From contig JADLHH010000229.1 of NCBI GenBank assembly GCA_020848855.1, forward strand, positions 1-16,297: 16,297 nucleotides of DNA, given 5' to 3'. The DNA comes from Anaerolineae bacterium. Lineage in GTDB: Bacteria > Chloroflexota > Anaerolineae > Aggregatilineales > Phototrophicaceae. Numbering within the stretch: the stretch's first letter is position 1; each line of letters starts with the position of its first letter. A program made the translations under genes and the position numbers. A model generated the notes under the pieces. That model ran no database searches. It saw only the letters and a list, made by a program, of their open reading frames with translations, and was not told the origin of the DNA. Shown here in pieces: positions 5,731-13,707 of this stretch.

Positions 5731-8244
5731 TTGACCAGCATAACCCAGCCACTCACCGGCTTGACCGAACAGGAAGCCAGCACCCGCCGGACGCGCGGAC
5801 AGGGCAACAACGTCCACGTCCAGACCGGGCGCACGTATGCCGACATCCTGCGCCAGAACGTGTTCACGCTGATCAACGTGATCATGTTCGTGATCGGCGC
5901 GGTGATGATCACGCTGGGGCGCTACGGCGACGCCTTCGTGAGCGTCGGCTTGATCCTGATGAACGTGGTGATCGGCGTGTACCAGGAAGCGCGCGCCAAG
6001 CGCCAGCTTGACCAGATCGCGCTGCTGACGCGCCCCAAAATCGCCGTGATGCGCAGCGGGCAGGAAAAATCGGTCGATCCGAGCGAGCTGGTGATCGGCG
6101 ATTTGATCGTGGTGCGAGCCGGCGACCAGATCGTGGTCGACGGCACGGTGGTCGGCGACGGGCGGGTTGACGTGGACGAGTCGCTGCTCACGGGCGAATC
6201 CGACCTGATCCCGAAGCGCGGCGGAGATACGCTGCTGTCGGGCAGCTTCGCCGTGACCGGCACGGCGATGTACGAGGCGACACACGTCGGCGCGGAGAGC
6301 TTCGCCAACAAGCTGACCGCCAGCGCGAAGGCGTTCCGCGTCATCAAAACACCGCTCCAGCAGGACGTTGCCCGGGTGATCGGCCTCCTGATGCTGATCG
6401 CACTGTTTATCGGCTTCATGATGCTGATGTCGGCGGTGCTGTACGCTATCCCGGCGCTGCGCAGCGTGCAGATGGCGGCGGTGATCGCCGGACTCGTCCC
6501 CAACGGCTTGTTCTTCATGGTGATCGTCGCCTACGCGCTGGGCGCGCTGCGGATCGTGCAGCGGGGCGCGCTGATCCAGCAGTCGAACTCGGTCGAGTCG
6601 CTGAGCAACGTCAATGTGCTGTGTATGGACAAGACCGGCACGCTGACCGCCAACCGCATCCATTATCAGGACGCCTATCCGCTAGGAATTGAGAAAAGCG
6701 CGCTGGAACGCATCCTCGGCGAATTCGCCCACAGCATCACGGCGAGCAACAAAACCAGCGAAGCAATCGCGGCGGCGCTGGACGGCGAAAAACGCACGCT
6801 GACCGACGAAGTGCCGTTCTCGTCGGCGCGCAAGTGGAGCGCTATCGCGCTGGACGACGGCGTGTACGCGCTCGGCGCGCTGGAAATGCTCCAGCCCTAC
6901 CTGAGCGCCGATCACGAGGACTTTTCGGCGCAGGCGGCGGCGTGGTCGAACGCCGGGCTGCGGGTGCTGCTGTTCGCCCACTCGCCCGGCGCGGTCAGCC
7001 TGCACGACACGCAGGAGCAGCCGATCCTGCCGAACGATATGCAGCCGATTGGCTTGCTGTGCTTCGGCGACGAACTGCGCCCATCGCTCAAGGAAACGCT
7101 GGAAGGCTTCGCGCAGGCGGGAATCCGGCTCAAGGTGATTTCCGGCGACAACCCGCACACGGTCGCGGCGCTGGCAAAGCAGGCGGGCTTCTCCGGCGAC
7201 CTGCAGACGGTTTCCGGGACGGAGCTTGCCAGGATGACCGACGCCGAATTCGAGCAGGCGGCAGCCGAGGCGACGGTGTTCGGGCGCATCACGCCGGAGC
7301 AGAAGGAAAAACTGGTCGAATCGCTGCGGCGGCGCGGGCATTACGTCGCCATGATCGGCGACGGCGTCAACGATGTGCTGTCGCTCAAGAAGGCGAATCT
7401 CGGCATCGCCATGCAGAGCGGCAGCGCCGCCACGCGCGGAGTCGCCGATATGGTGCTGCTCAACGACTCGTTCGCGGCGCTGCCGCCGGCTTTTCTCGAA
7501 GGGCAGCGGATCGTCAACGGGATGCAGGACATCCTGCGGCTGTTCCTCACACGCGCGCTGCTGGTCGCGCTGCTGATCATCTCGATAGCGATGGTGAACA
7601 TCGGCTTCCCGTATGTACCCAAGCACGTCTCGCTGCTGACACTGCTGACGGTCGGCATCCCGACATTTGCGCTGGCGGTGTGGGCGCGCCCGGCACAGAC
7701 CGGCAAGCGCCTGCTCACGTCGGTGCTGCATTTCGTCATCCCGGCGACGATCAGCATTTTCGTGTTCGCGCTGCTGGTGTACCTGCTGTACTTCGTCGCC
7801 AGCTACAAGAGCGCGCTGGGGTTGGAAGTCACGCCCGACGAAATTAGCGCTTTTCAGCAGTCCGCCGGGATTACCTACGACATTTCGGCTCCGGCGGATT
7901 ACGCTTTTGAGCGGGCGAGCGTGATCGCACGGACGGCGCTGACGACGTTCACGGTGCTGACCGGGCTGCTGCTGGTGGTGTTCGTGGAGCCGCCGGTCGA
8001 GTTCTTCACCGGCGGCGACGTGCTCAGCGGCGACAAGCGCCCGACGATCCTCGCGGGCGGGCTGCTGCTCGCGTTCGTGCTGATCATCCTGATCCCGCCG
8101 CTGCGCCAGTTTTTCGAAATGGTCGTGCTGCGACCGACGGACTACCTGATCATCGGCGCGGCGGTCGTCGGGTGGATGTTCGTGGTACGCGCTGCGTGGC
8201 GCGGGCGGTGGATCGAGCGACTGCTGAGCGTCGACGCGTTGTAG
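5731..8244 (+). CDS. Cation-translocating P-type ATPase (CtpE-like)
   Basis: This is an 837-residue integral membrane ion pump of the HAD P-type ATPase superfamily. The actuator motif LTGES is at 153-157. The phosphorylation motif DKTGTLT has Asp300. The hinge motif GDGVND is at 543-548, preceded by ISGDNPHT near 470. Two membrane helices precede the actuator domain (about 41-85), two follow it (about 216-275), and about six lie in the last 240 residues. There is no N-terminal metal-binding domain and no CPC motif, so it is not a heavy-metal P1B pump. The fourth helix reads VPNGL where P2 calcium pumps have PEGL. Overall it resembles the CtpE/Exp7-like group; Ca2+ is a reasonable but unproven cargo. 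TTG at 5731 is chosen as start because GAAGGGA lies 8 nt before it and the protein then begins with the usual GLTEQEA region. It is divergent from the kinase. Confidence 0.9.
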   Translation: MTSITQPLTGLTEQEASTRRTRGQGNNVHVQTGRTYADILRQNVFTLINVIMFVIGAVMITLGRYGDAFVSVGLILMNVVIGVYQEARAKRQLDQIALLTRPKIAVMRSGQEKSVDPSELVIGDLIVVRAGDQIVVDGTVVGDGRVDVDESLLTGESDLIPKRGGDTLLSGSFAVTGTAMYEATHVGAESFANKLTASAKAFRVIKTPLQQDVARVIGLLMLIALFIGFMMLMSAVLYAIPALRSVQMAAVIAGLVPNGLFFMVIVAYALGALRIVQRGALIQQSNSVESLSNVNVLCMDKTGTLTANRIHYQDAYPLGIEKSALERILGEFAHSITASNKTSEAIAAALDGEKRTLTDEVPFSSARKWSAIALDDGVYALGALEMLQPYLSADHEDFSAQAAAWSNAGLRVLLFAHSPGAVSLHDTQEQPILPNDMQPIGLLCFGDELRPSLKETLEGFAQAGIRLKVISGDNPHTVAALAKQAGFSGDLQTVSGTELARMTDAEFEQAAAEATVFGRITPEQKEKLVESLRRRGHYVAMIGDGVNDVLSLKKANLGIAMQSGSAATRGVADMVLLNDSFAALPPAFLEGQRIVNGMQDILRLFLTRALLVALLIISIAMVNIGFPYVPKHVSLLTLLTVGIPTFALAVWARPAQTGKRLLTSVLHFVIPATISIFVFALLVYLLYFVASYKSALGLEVTPDEISAFQQSAGITYDISAPADYAFERASVIARTALTTFTVLTGLLLVVFVEPPVEFFTGGDVLSGDKRPTILAGGLLLAFVLIILIPPLRQFFEMVVLRPTDYLIIGAAVVGWMFVVRAAWRGRWIERLLSVDAL

Positions 8245-8249
8245 AACAA

Positions 8250-8438
8250 GGGCGTAACATGAAGGTGTTTAAAAACCCCCTCACCCCCGACGCTAGCGCG
8301 TCATGCCCCTCTCCCACGTAAACGGGGCGAGGGGCAAGTTCCCCCTTATCCTCGCCTGCGTGGGAGAAGGGGATGGCAATCGAAGGTTGCACGGGGTTGA
8401 GGGAATTTCACCTTTTTCAACACCCCAATGTAACGCCC
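8250..8438. mobile_element. MITE-like element with imperfect terminal inverted repeats
   Basis: The left end (8250-8275) and right end (8413-8438) are imperfect reverse complements over about 26 bp, with shared core GGGCGTWACAT followed by GGTGTTKAAAAA. Inside are further folded blocks. GACGC-TAGC-GCGTC lies at 8289-8302, and CCCCTCTCCCACG near 8306-8318 can pair with CGTGGGAGAAGGGG near 8359-8372. No protein is encoded. Part of the core recurs at 4297-4341. The element fills the gap between two convergent genes, so its hairpins could end transcription from both sides. Classification as a MITE rests on size, terminal repeats and a second partial copy; no target-site duplication is clear. Confidence 0.55.
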
Positions 8439-8458
8439 CTACAAGAACATTTGGTGCT

Positions 8459-10147
8459 TCAAAAGCGCAGCAGGACAGGGCTGCCGTTGTCGAGCGCCAT
8501 CAGGTTTTCGGCGACCATCGCCGAGACGGTGAGCGCGTGGAAGCGCTTGGGCGGCGTGAGGAAACGCACCGTGACCAGCCGGAGCATGGTAAAGAACAAG
8601 CCCATCAGATAGGCGCGGTTGACATTTTCGCCGGAACTGCCGTGCTGCGCCAGCCGCCGCACAGTCATGATCGCCTGGTGCGTCTTGATCAGCTCTGGCG
8701 CGCTGGTGAGGCGGTCGGGCATCATCGGGAACAATTCGCCGGGCTGGGCGAACAGCGCCTTTGACCAGTCGAACAACTGGACGCCGGGCGGACATTCATT
8801 GTTCTCGATCAGCAGCGAGGCTTCGAAGGCGATGTAGTCCTGCAGCAGCGGTCCCCTGCCGGTGTTGGCAAAGTCCATCAGCCAGGTATCGTTGCAGTAG
8901 TCGATCAGCACGTTGTGACCGTGCAGGTCACCGTGAATGGTGGTCTCGACGTAGCTGGCTTTGAAATTCCCGCGCTTGAAGTAATCCAGCGGGTTGATCA
9001 GCCGGGCGGTGTTTTGCAGCCCGAACTTTTCGGCAAGCGACGACCGCCCCAGCGACCGGGCGATCACCAGCAGTTCGTCCACCTTGCTTTGCAGTTCGTC
9101 TTCATCCAGCCGGAGCAATCTGGAATAGACGGCGCGCAGGTCGGCGTCGCGGCGCGACACACGCTTCTGGCTGTGTTCCAGCGCCAGCGTATCCACGAAC
9201 AGGCTGCCGATCACGTTGGTGATCAGCGCGCGGTCTTTGGTGCGGTGGAAGAACTGGGCGAAGTCGCGGATATTGCCGCCCAGCCCATCAAAGTGATAGA
9301 TCATGCCGCCGAGGCTGCGCGTGCGGCGCGCGGCGAGAATCGCCGAGGGGTGGCGGCTGGTGTGGGCGCGGTTCTCGACATAGTCGCGGAAGCGCTGGAC
9401 TTCGCGCTCGATGGTGCTGATTTCGCCGACGCGGGCGATCAGCAGCGGTCCTTCGCCATCGGCGTTGAAGGGCGTCACCTGAAAGACGAACGCCCGGTTG
9501 TACCCCTGATTCTGCTCGGCGATAGTGTGAATTTCGATGCGTTCCCATTCGGCGAACAGCTTGCGCAGCAGCTCGTCCAGCTCGGATTGAATTTCGGGGA
9601 TGCTCGAAAGCCCGGCGAAGCGCATCCGGCGCGGCATGAGCACCATGAACTGCTCCAGATCGACAATCTGAAGCGACCAGTTGACCTGCACCACGTCTTC
9701 AAACACGCGCTCGATGCAGGCGGGGAGCCACTGGAGCGCCCGGGGAGTCTTCTCCAGAAACGCCGAAGCGATGGTGCGGCTGGTTTCGTAGACCGGGTGG
9801 AATTCGCCGGAGACGGAATACAGCGCCTCACGAGCGATGTCGAGGTCGGCGGCGATTGTCAGCAGGATAACCGCCGTCGATGGGTCGAGCGCGCGAATGT
9901 CGCGCACCAGCCGGAAACCGTCGTAGTTGTAGGGGTCGCGGTCGTCGAGCCGGGCATCGATCACGGCGACGTGAAAGCGGTCGTCCTGAAGTCGTTCAAG
10001 CGCCTGCTCACGGCTGGCTGCCGTCTGTACGCGATACCCTTCCGCCGTCAGCAGATGTTCGAGCATCGGCAGCAGTTCGGCTGAGTCGTCGACGAGGAGC
10101 ACATGACAGTGTGCCGCGAATTTATTGGACATATCGTCGCGCTGCAC
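8459..10147 (-). CDS. Receiver domain fused to an APH-like kinase-fold domain
   Basis: The 562-residue product has an unusual two-part plan. Residues 14-135 form a receiver with acidic pair Asp20/Asp21, phospho-acceptor Asp64 and Thr97; the usual conserved Lys is not evident. An uncharacterised helical connector follows (about 136-205). The C-terminal 330 residues carry the aminoglycoside/choline-kinase signature: HGDLHGHN (His405, Asp407, Asn412) for catalysis and DFA (Asp425) for metal binding. In the N-lobe the position expected to hold the ATP-anchoring Lys appears to be Arg239 (LLIARVG), with Glu249 as a candidate partner. It may be a phosphotransferase gated by a receiver, or a pseudokinase scaffold. 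Similar kinase-like domains occur in predicted NTPase-based conflict systems, a link I cannot test here. The start is GTG 10147 or ATG 10132; neither has a strong ribosome-binding site. It stands alone, divergent from the LysM protein. Confidence 0.85.
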   Translation of the reverse strand: MQRDDMSNKFAAHCHVLLVDDSAELLPMLEHLLTAEGYRVQTAASREQALERLQDDRFHVAVIDARLDDRDPYNYDGFRLVRDIRALDPSTAVILLTIAADLDIAREALYSVSGEFHPVYETSRTIASAFLEKTPRALQWLPACIERVFEDVVQVNWSLQIVDLEQFMVLMPRRMRFAGLSSIPEIQSELDELLRKLFAEWERIEIHTIAEQNQGYNRAFVFQVTPFNADGEGPLLIARVGEISTIEREVQRFRDYVENRAHTSRHPSAILAARRTRSLGGMIYHFDGLGGNIRDFAQFFHRTKDRALITNVIGSLFVDTLALEHSQKRVSRRDADLRAVYSRLLRLDEDELQSKVDELLVIARSLGRSSLAEKFGLQNTARLINPLDYFKRGNFKASYVETTIHGDLHGHNVLIDYCNDTWLMDFANTGRGPLLQDYIAFEASLLIENNECPPGVQLFDWSKALFAQPGELFPMMPDRLTSAPELIKTHQAIMTVRRLAQHGSSGENVNRAYLMGLFFTMLRLVTVRFLTPPKRFHALTVSAMVAENLMALDNGSPVLLRF

Positions 10148-10160
10148 CAGGGAGCGTTAT

Positions 10161-10179
10161 TCTAACCTCAATCTAACTT
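10161..10179. repeat. Direct repeat TCTAACCT / TCTAACTT, candidate operator
   Basis: TCTAACCT (10161-10168) and TCTAACTT (10172-10179) are spaced 11 bp apart, about one helical turn. They lie directly downstream of the -10 box at 10180-10185 and before the start of the receiver/kinase-fold gene, in the position of a repressor site. The role is inference from position. Confidence 0.25.
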
Positions 10180-10185
10180 ATTATA
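10180..10185 (-). promoter_or_regulatory. Candidate -10 box (TATAAT) of the receiver/kinase-fold gene
   Basis: The minus strand reads TATAAT within GCATATAATAAG, 33 nt before the GTG and 48 nt before the ATG start candidates. No -35 consensus is visible. The surrounding gap 10148-10404 is AT-rich compared with the flanking genes. Confidence 0.45.
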
Positions 10186-10354
10186 TGCTCGAACCAAGCC
10201 AACCACGACGCATGAGCATCGGGTTAAATAGCGGAAGTTTGGGTTTGATGATAGATTGCTGATTCAAAGGGTAAGTATAGACCGCGTCGGCGGATTCGCG
10301 CCAATGGTTAGTTTTTCTAAACCCAAGCGTAGGGTTATAGTAAGGATCGACTTG

Positions 10355-10369
10355 GACAGTGATTCTGTC
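10355..10369. promoter_or_regulatory. Inverted repeat GACAG-TGATT-CTGTC upstream of the LysM protein
   Basis: This is a perfect 5-bp inverted repeat with a 5-nt centre, 36 nt before the start codon of the secreted LysM/Ig-like protein. TATAGT at 10336-10341 upstream is a weak -10 candidate for the same gene. The repeat could be an operator or a leader hairpin. Confidence 0.25.
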
Positions 10370-10404
10370 TAACAAATTAAGAACCATAGATGGAGGTGTC
10401 ATGG

Positions 10405-13344
10405 ATGTCTAGGCGAAGCATTACCCCACTACTCATGCTGTTTCTCATTACGTTTGCCGGCGTGGCAGGCGTTGTGTCGGCGCAAGTCCCGTTTGTCAGC
10501 ATCCTCAGCCCGGCGAACGGCACGACGATCACCAACCTCGGCTCGCCGCTGAATGTTTCGATACAGTTCGGCAACGCGCCGGAACCGGACTCGTTCGGCA
10601 GCCCGTCGCTGTTGGTGCGCGCCTACGATTCAAACAACAACGTCATCAACCAGAGCGCGACCATCGATCTCACGACCATCCCCTGGAACACGACAATCGA
10701 GATTTCAACGGCAACGCCGGGAACGAGTGGCTACCTGATCGCGCAGATGCTGGACTCGCAGGGCAGCCAGATCGCGGTGTCGCCACAGATTAATGTGACC
10801 TATGGCAGCGCGCCGGTGGCGACCAACACGCCAACCGCAACGGCGACGAACCCGGCGACAGCGACGCCAACCGCGACCAGCGGCGGTCCGCAACCGGGGA
10901 TTTCGGTCATCAGCCCGGCAAGCGGCGCGACGGTCGATCCGATCGCGGGCTTCCCGGTCACGGGCGATACGTCCAACCTGCCGGTGGGTGCGACGGTGCT
11001 GGTACGGCTGCGTAACGCCAATGGCGAAACGCTGGGCGAACAGGGCGTCGTGCCGGTGTCCGGGCAAACCTGGAACGTGACGCTGAAGAAAACCCTCTCG
11101 AATATTGCCACGACCGGCAACGGCAGCATGATCGCGTTCCTGATCCTGAGCGGCAATGTCGTCGCCCAGACCAACGCGATTCCGCTTAACTTCACCGGCT
11201 CGCCAGCACCCGCCATCACGATCACCTCGCCGACCAACGGCACGACGGTCAACGTCGCGTCGCCGGTCGCGGTTTCGGGCACGGTAACCGGCGCTCCGGT
11301 TGGGGCGACCGTGCTGGTGCAGGCGTTCGTCAACGGCAACCCCAACCCGGTCGGTCAGCAGACGGTGACGCCCGGCGCGACGACGTGGTCAGCGTCGATC
11401 ACGTTCAACGTCCCGGTTTCGAACGGCGCATCCGGCTACCTGATCGCCTACCTGATCAGCAGCAACGCTGCCATCGCCACGTCGAACACCGTCACGGTGG
11501 TGTGGGGGTTAGTAAGCACTAACCCGTTCGTGCAGATCACCTTCCCGCCGCAGGGTTCGGTGCTGCCAATCGGCTCTCCCTTCCAGGTGAACGGCACGGC
11601 AGTCAACGTATTCGGCAACACCGTCACGGTGCGGGCGCTGGATACGTTCGGGAACGTGCTGGCGCAAATGACGACGACCAACGCGCCGAGCACCAACACC
11701 TGGCAAACACTGCTGACGGTGAGCAACGTCCCGCCGGGAACGCCGGGGCGGCTGTATGCCTTCGCCACCAACCCGCAGAACGGCGCGGTGGTCGCCTCGT
11801 CGACGGTCAACGTGTTCTACGGCGCGCAGTGCTACGTGCGCACCGACTGGCCGATCTACATCGTGCAGGTGGGCGATACGCTGCTGCGCGTGGCGCAGCG
11901 CACCGGCTCGACCGTCACGGAACTGGCGTATGGCAACTGCCTGCCGAACGCGAACCTGGTTTACGTCGGGCAGCAGCTTCGCGTGCCGCGCCTGCCGCAG
12001 ACCGCGCCGCCATCGCAGGTGACGATTAATATCGTGACGCCCATCCAGAACGCGGTGCTGGATACCAGCCAGCGCGTGGTGGTGACCGGAACCGGCAGCG
12101 GTATCGCCGGGAACGACGTTGTGGTGCGGGCGCTCGACGACAACGGCGACCTGCTCTCGCAGCAGACCGTGCGCGTGAACGGGGCGGACGGCAGCGGCGC
12201 GAGCACGTGGCAGGTCAGCCTGAGCATCCTCGTCAACGACGACACGCAGGGCACGATTTACGCCTTCGCGCAGGCGCCGTCCACCGGGGCGGTGATGGCG
12301 GACGATATCGTCGAGGTATTGTTCAGTTCACCCATCCCGGCAGAGGGCGCAGAGCAGCAGTTGATCATCACCCAGCCGATCTCGGATACGTCGGTGCCGC
12401 CGGGCGGCGAAATGCAGGTCGCCGGGCAGGTGATCGGGGCGTTCGAGGGCGACATCTTCGTCCGGGCGCTCGATAACCAGGGCAACGTGCTGGGCGAAGT
12501 CCCGGCGACGGTGACCGAAGCCGACGATCAGGGCAACGCGAGCTGGCAGGCGCTGCTGAACGTGCTCAACGTGCCGTCGGGGACACGCGGGATCATCTAC
12601 GCTTATATCGGCGCGCCGTTCACCAACAGCCCACGCATCGCCGACGCGGTCAACGTGATCTTCGGTCAGCCGGAAACCGGTCCGTTCGTCACCATCACCG
12701 ACCCGCTGCCCTATTCAGTGCTGGACATCAGCATCCCGATTAATGTGACCGGCAAGGGCGGCGCGCTGTTCGAGGGTAACGTGGTGGTGCGGGCGCTCGA
12801 CGAACTGGGTAACGTGCTGGACGAAAAGGCGACGACCGTCAATGCGCCGGACGCCGGTACAGGCGGCGCAGGTCCGTGGCAAACGGCGCTCAACGTGAAC
12901 GTCGCCGAGGGCACGCGCGGCTCGATCATCGCCTTCTCGACCTCGGCGCAGGACGGCAGCATCGTCGCCTTCGCCAGCATCTATGTCACCTATGGCGACG
13001 TGACCGCGACGGATGATTTCGTCAAGATCAACACGCCGCTGCCGGATACGCTGGTCGATCCCAGCCAAACGCTGATGATCGCCGGCATCGCCGACCGCAG
13101 CAACGGCAATTCGGTCAAGGTGCAGATCGTCGATTCGCAGGGGAACGTGCTGGTCGACCAGCCGCGCAACGTCAATCCGTCGCTGGACGGCGACTTCGGC
13201 ATCTGGCAGATGCTGATCGAACTGCGGAGTATGCCAGCCGGGACGCGCCTGCACATCACCGCCATGACCACCTCGCGCTTCGACGGCTCCACGCTGGCTA
13301 CCGACAGCATCGACATCGTCGTGGGTCCGAGTTCCACGCCGTAG
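10405..13344 (+). CDS. Large secreted protein: four Ig-like domains, LysM, four Ig-like domains
   Basis: The 979-residue exported protein has a signal peptide at 1-26 (basic start, hydrophobic core, cleavage after VVSA). Eight related beta-sandwich units of about 100 residues follow. Each opens with a hydrophobic strand ending in P (ISP, ITSP, ITFP, ITDP), has a central V.VRALD..GN.L strand, then a W strand, and closes with a V.V.YG strand. They resemble the Gmad2 spore-germination Ig-like domain. Approximate positions are 30-137, 164-264, 267-371, 373-473, 538-640, 653-756, 759-868 and 872-976. A Thr/Pro linker (139-164) follows unit one. A LysM domain (485-528, YIVQVGDTL ... GQQLRVP) sits between units four and five, with Cys476 and Cys512 likely paired. 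No sortase signal or C-terminal anchor is seen, so it is probably held by glycan binding. ATG 10405 is chosen because GGAGG lies 8 nt upstream; in-frame ATG 10390 is not so supported. Confidence 0.92.
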   Translation: MSRRSITPLLMLFLITFAGVAGVVSAQVPFVSILSPANGTTITNLGSPLNVSIQFGNAPEPDSFGSPSLLVRAYDSNNNVINQSATIDLTTIPWNTTIEISTATPGTSGYLIAQMLDSQGSQIAVSPQINVTYGSAPVATNTPTATATNPATATPTATSGGPQPGISVISPASGATVDPIAGFPVTGDTSNLPVGATVLVRLRNANGETLGEQGVVPVSGQTWNVTLKKTLSNIATTGNGSMIAFLILSGNVVAQTNAIPLNFTGSPAPAITITSPTNGTTVNVASPVAVSGTVTGAPVGATVLVQAFVNGNPNPVGQQTVTPGATTWSASITFNVPVSNGASGYLIAYLISSNAAIATSNTVTVVWGLVSTNPFVQITFPPQGSVLPIGSPFQVNGTAVNVFGNTVTVRALDTFGNVLAQMTTTNAPSTNTWQTLLTVSNVPPGTPGRLYAFATNPQNGAVVASSTVNVFYGAQCYVRTDWPIYIVQVGDTLLRVAQRTGSTVTELAYGNCLPNANLVYVGQQLRVPRLPQTAPPSQVTINIVTPIQNAVLDTSQRVVVTGTGSGIAGNDVVVRALDDNGDLLSQQTVRVNGADGSGASTWQVSLSILVNDDTQGTIYAFAQAPSTGAVMADDIVEVLFSSPIPAEGAEQQLIITQPISDTSVPPGGEMQVAGQVIGAFEGDIFVRALDNQGNVLGEVPATVTEADDQGNASWQALLNVLNVPSGTRGIIYAYIGAPFTNSPRIADAVNVIFGQPETGPFVTITDPLPYSVLDISIPINVTGKGGALFEGNVVVRALDELGNVLDEKATTVNAPDAGTGGAGPWQTALNVNVAEGTRGSIIAFSTSAQDGSIVAFASIYVTYGDVTATDDFVKINTPLPDTLVDPSQTLMIAGIADRSNGNSVKVQIVDSQGNVLVDQPRNVNPSLDGDFGIWQMLIELRSMPAGTRLHITAMTTSRFDGSTLATDSIDIVVGPSSTP

Positions 13345-13374
13345 GTGAGAGCATCACCCATACTAAATAAACAT

Positions 13375-13403
13375 GTAGGGGCAGGTCTGAGACCTGCCCC
13401 TAC
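13375..13403. repeat. Perfect 13-bp palindrome, probable bidirectional terminator and dispersed repeat
   Basis: GTAGGGGCAGGTC (13375-13387) and its exact reverse complement (13391-13403) flank a 3-nt loop. It sits between the stop of the LysM protein and that of the convergent small protein, so its strong hairpin could terminate both. Flanking T-runs are weak on the plus strand (GCTTTCTG) and slightly better on the minus strand (ATGTTTATTTAG). GTAGGGGC-type palindromes occur as dispersed intergenic repeats in several bacterial genomes, so it may be a repeat unit and not a dedicated terminator. Confidence 0.6.
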
Positions 13404-13427
13404 GCTTTCTGTTGGGTCGAATGTTCG

Positions 13428-13637
13428 TTACGCCGCCGAACGCCAGTCGTTTACGGGGGCGCTGCGGTGCGCTGAGGCGACCTCGCGCCGGTGCTGATCC
13501 CACAGCACTTCCAACTGATTGGTGATCTGGGTGATGCGCTCCAACTGCGAAGCGCTGAGATGCTGCTTGCCCGCCAGCCGATACAGATTGAACCGCTCAT
13601 CCGACAACTGAGTGATCTGGTTGAACGTCTCGTTCAT
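13428..13637 (-). CDS. Small helical protein, 69 residues, function unknown
   Basis: The product is predicted to be two helices: a first segment with ITQLSDERFNLYRLAG, then a turn with LSASQ, then an L.RI..I.N.LE.LWDQHRRE segment. The layout loosely recalls DUF2630-type small proteins, which end in an LDQCWDLLRQRRA-like helix, but I cannot confirm membership. ATG at 13637 has a good GAAGGTG ribosome-binding site 5-6 nt upstream, which argues that it is a real gene. It lies 70 nt downstream of the rRNA methyltransferase gene on the same strand and may be the last gene of that unit. The palindrome at 13375-13403 follows it. Confidence 0.7.
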   Translation of the reverse strand: MNETFNQITQLSDERFNLYRLAGKQHLSASQLERITQITNQLEVLWDQHRREVASAHRSAPVNDWRSAA

Positions 13638-13707
13638 ATCGCACCTTCACTGTCTGTCACAACAGATCAGACGCGACCCTTGCGATGTTCCTTACGAGAA
13701 ATCCCGA

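Noticed and set aside
5575..6663. 362-codon open frame on the minus strand opposite the P-type ATPase
   Set aside because: It is His/Asp/Arg-rich antisense sequence typical of GC-rich shadows, and the ATPase frame has all catalytic motifs.
8250..8438. Structured noncoding RNA or riboswitch in the ATPase/receiver gap
   Set aside because: The gap lies downstream of both flanking genes, and the terminal inverted repeats plus shared blocks elsewhere fit a repeat element better.
8915..10084. 389-codon open frame on the plus strand opposite the receiver/kinase-fold gene
   Set aside because: No motif is seen, and the opposite frame carries receiver and HGD/DFA signatures.
10819..10890. Possible CRISPR-like or tandem DNA repeat in the LysM gene
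   Set aside because: The repetition is a coding Thr/Pro-Ala linker in frame with the protein, with no spacer structure.
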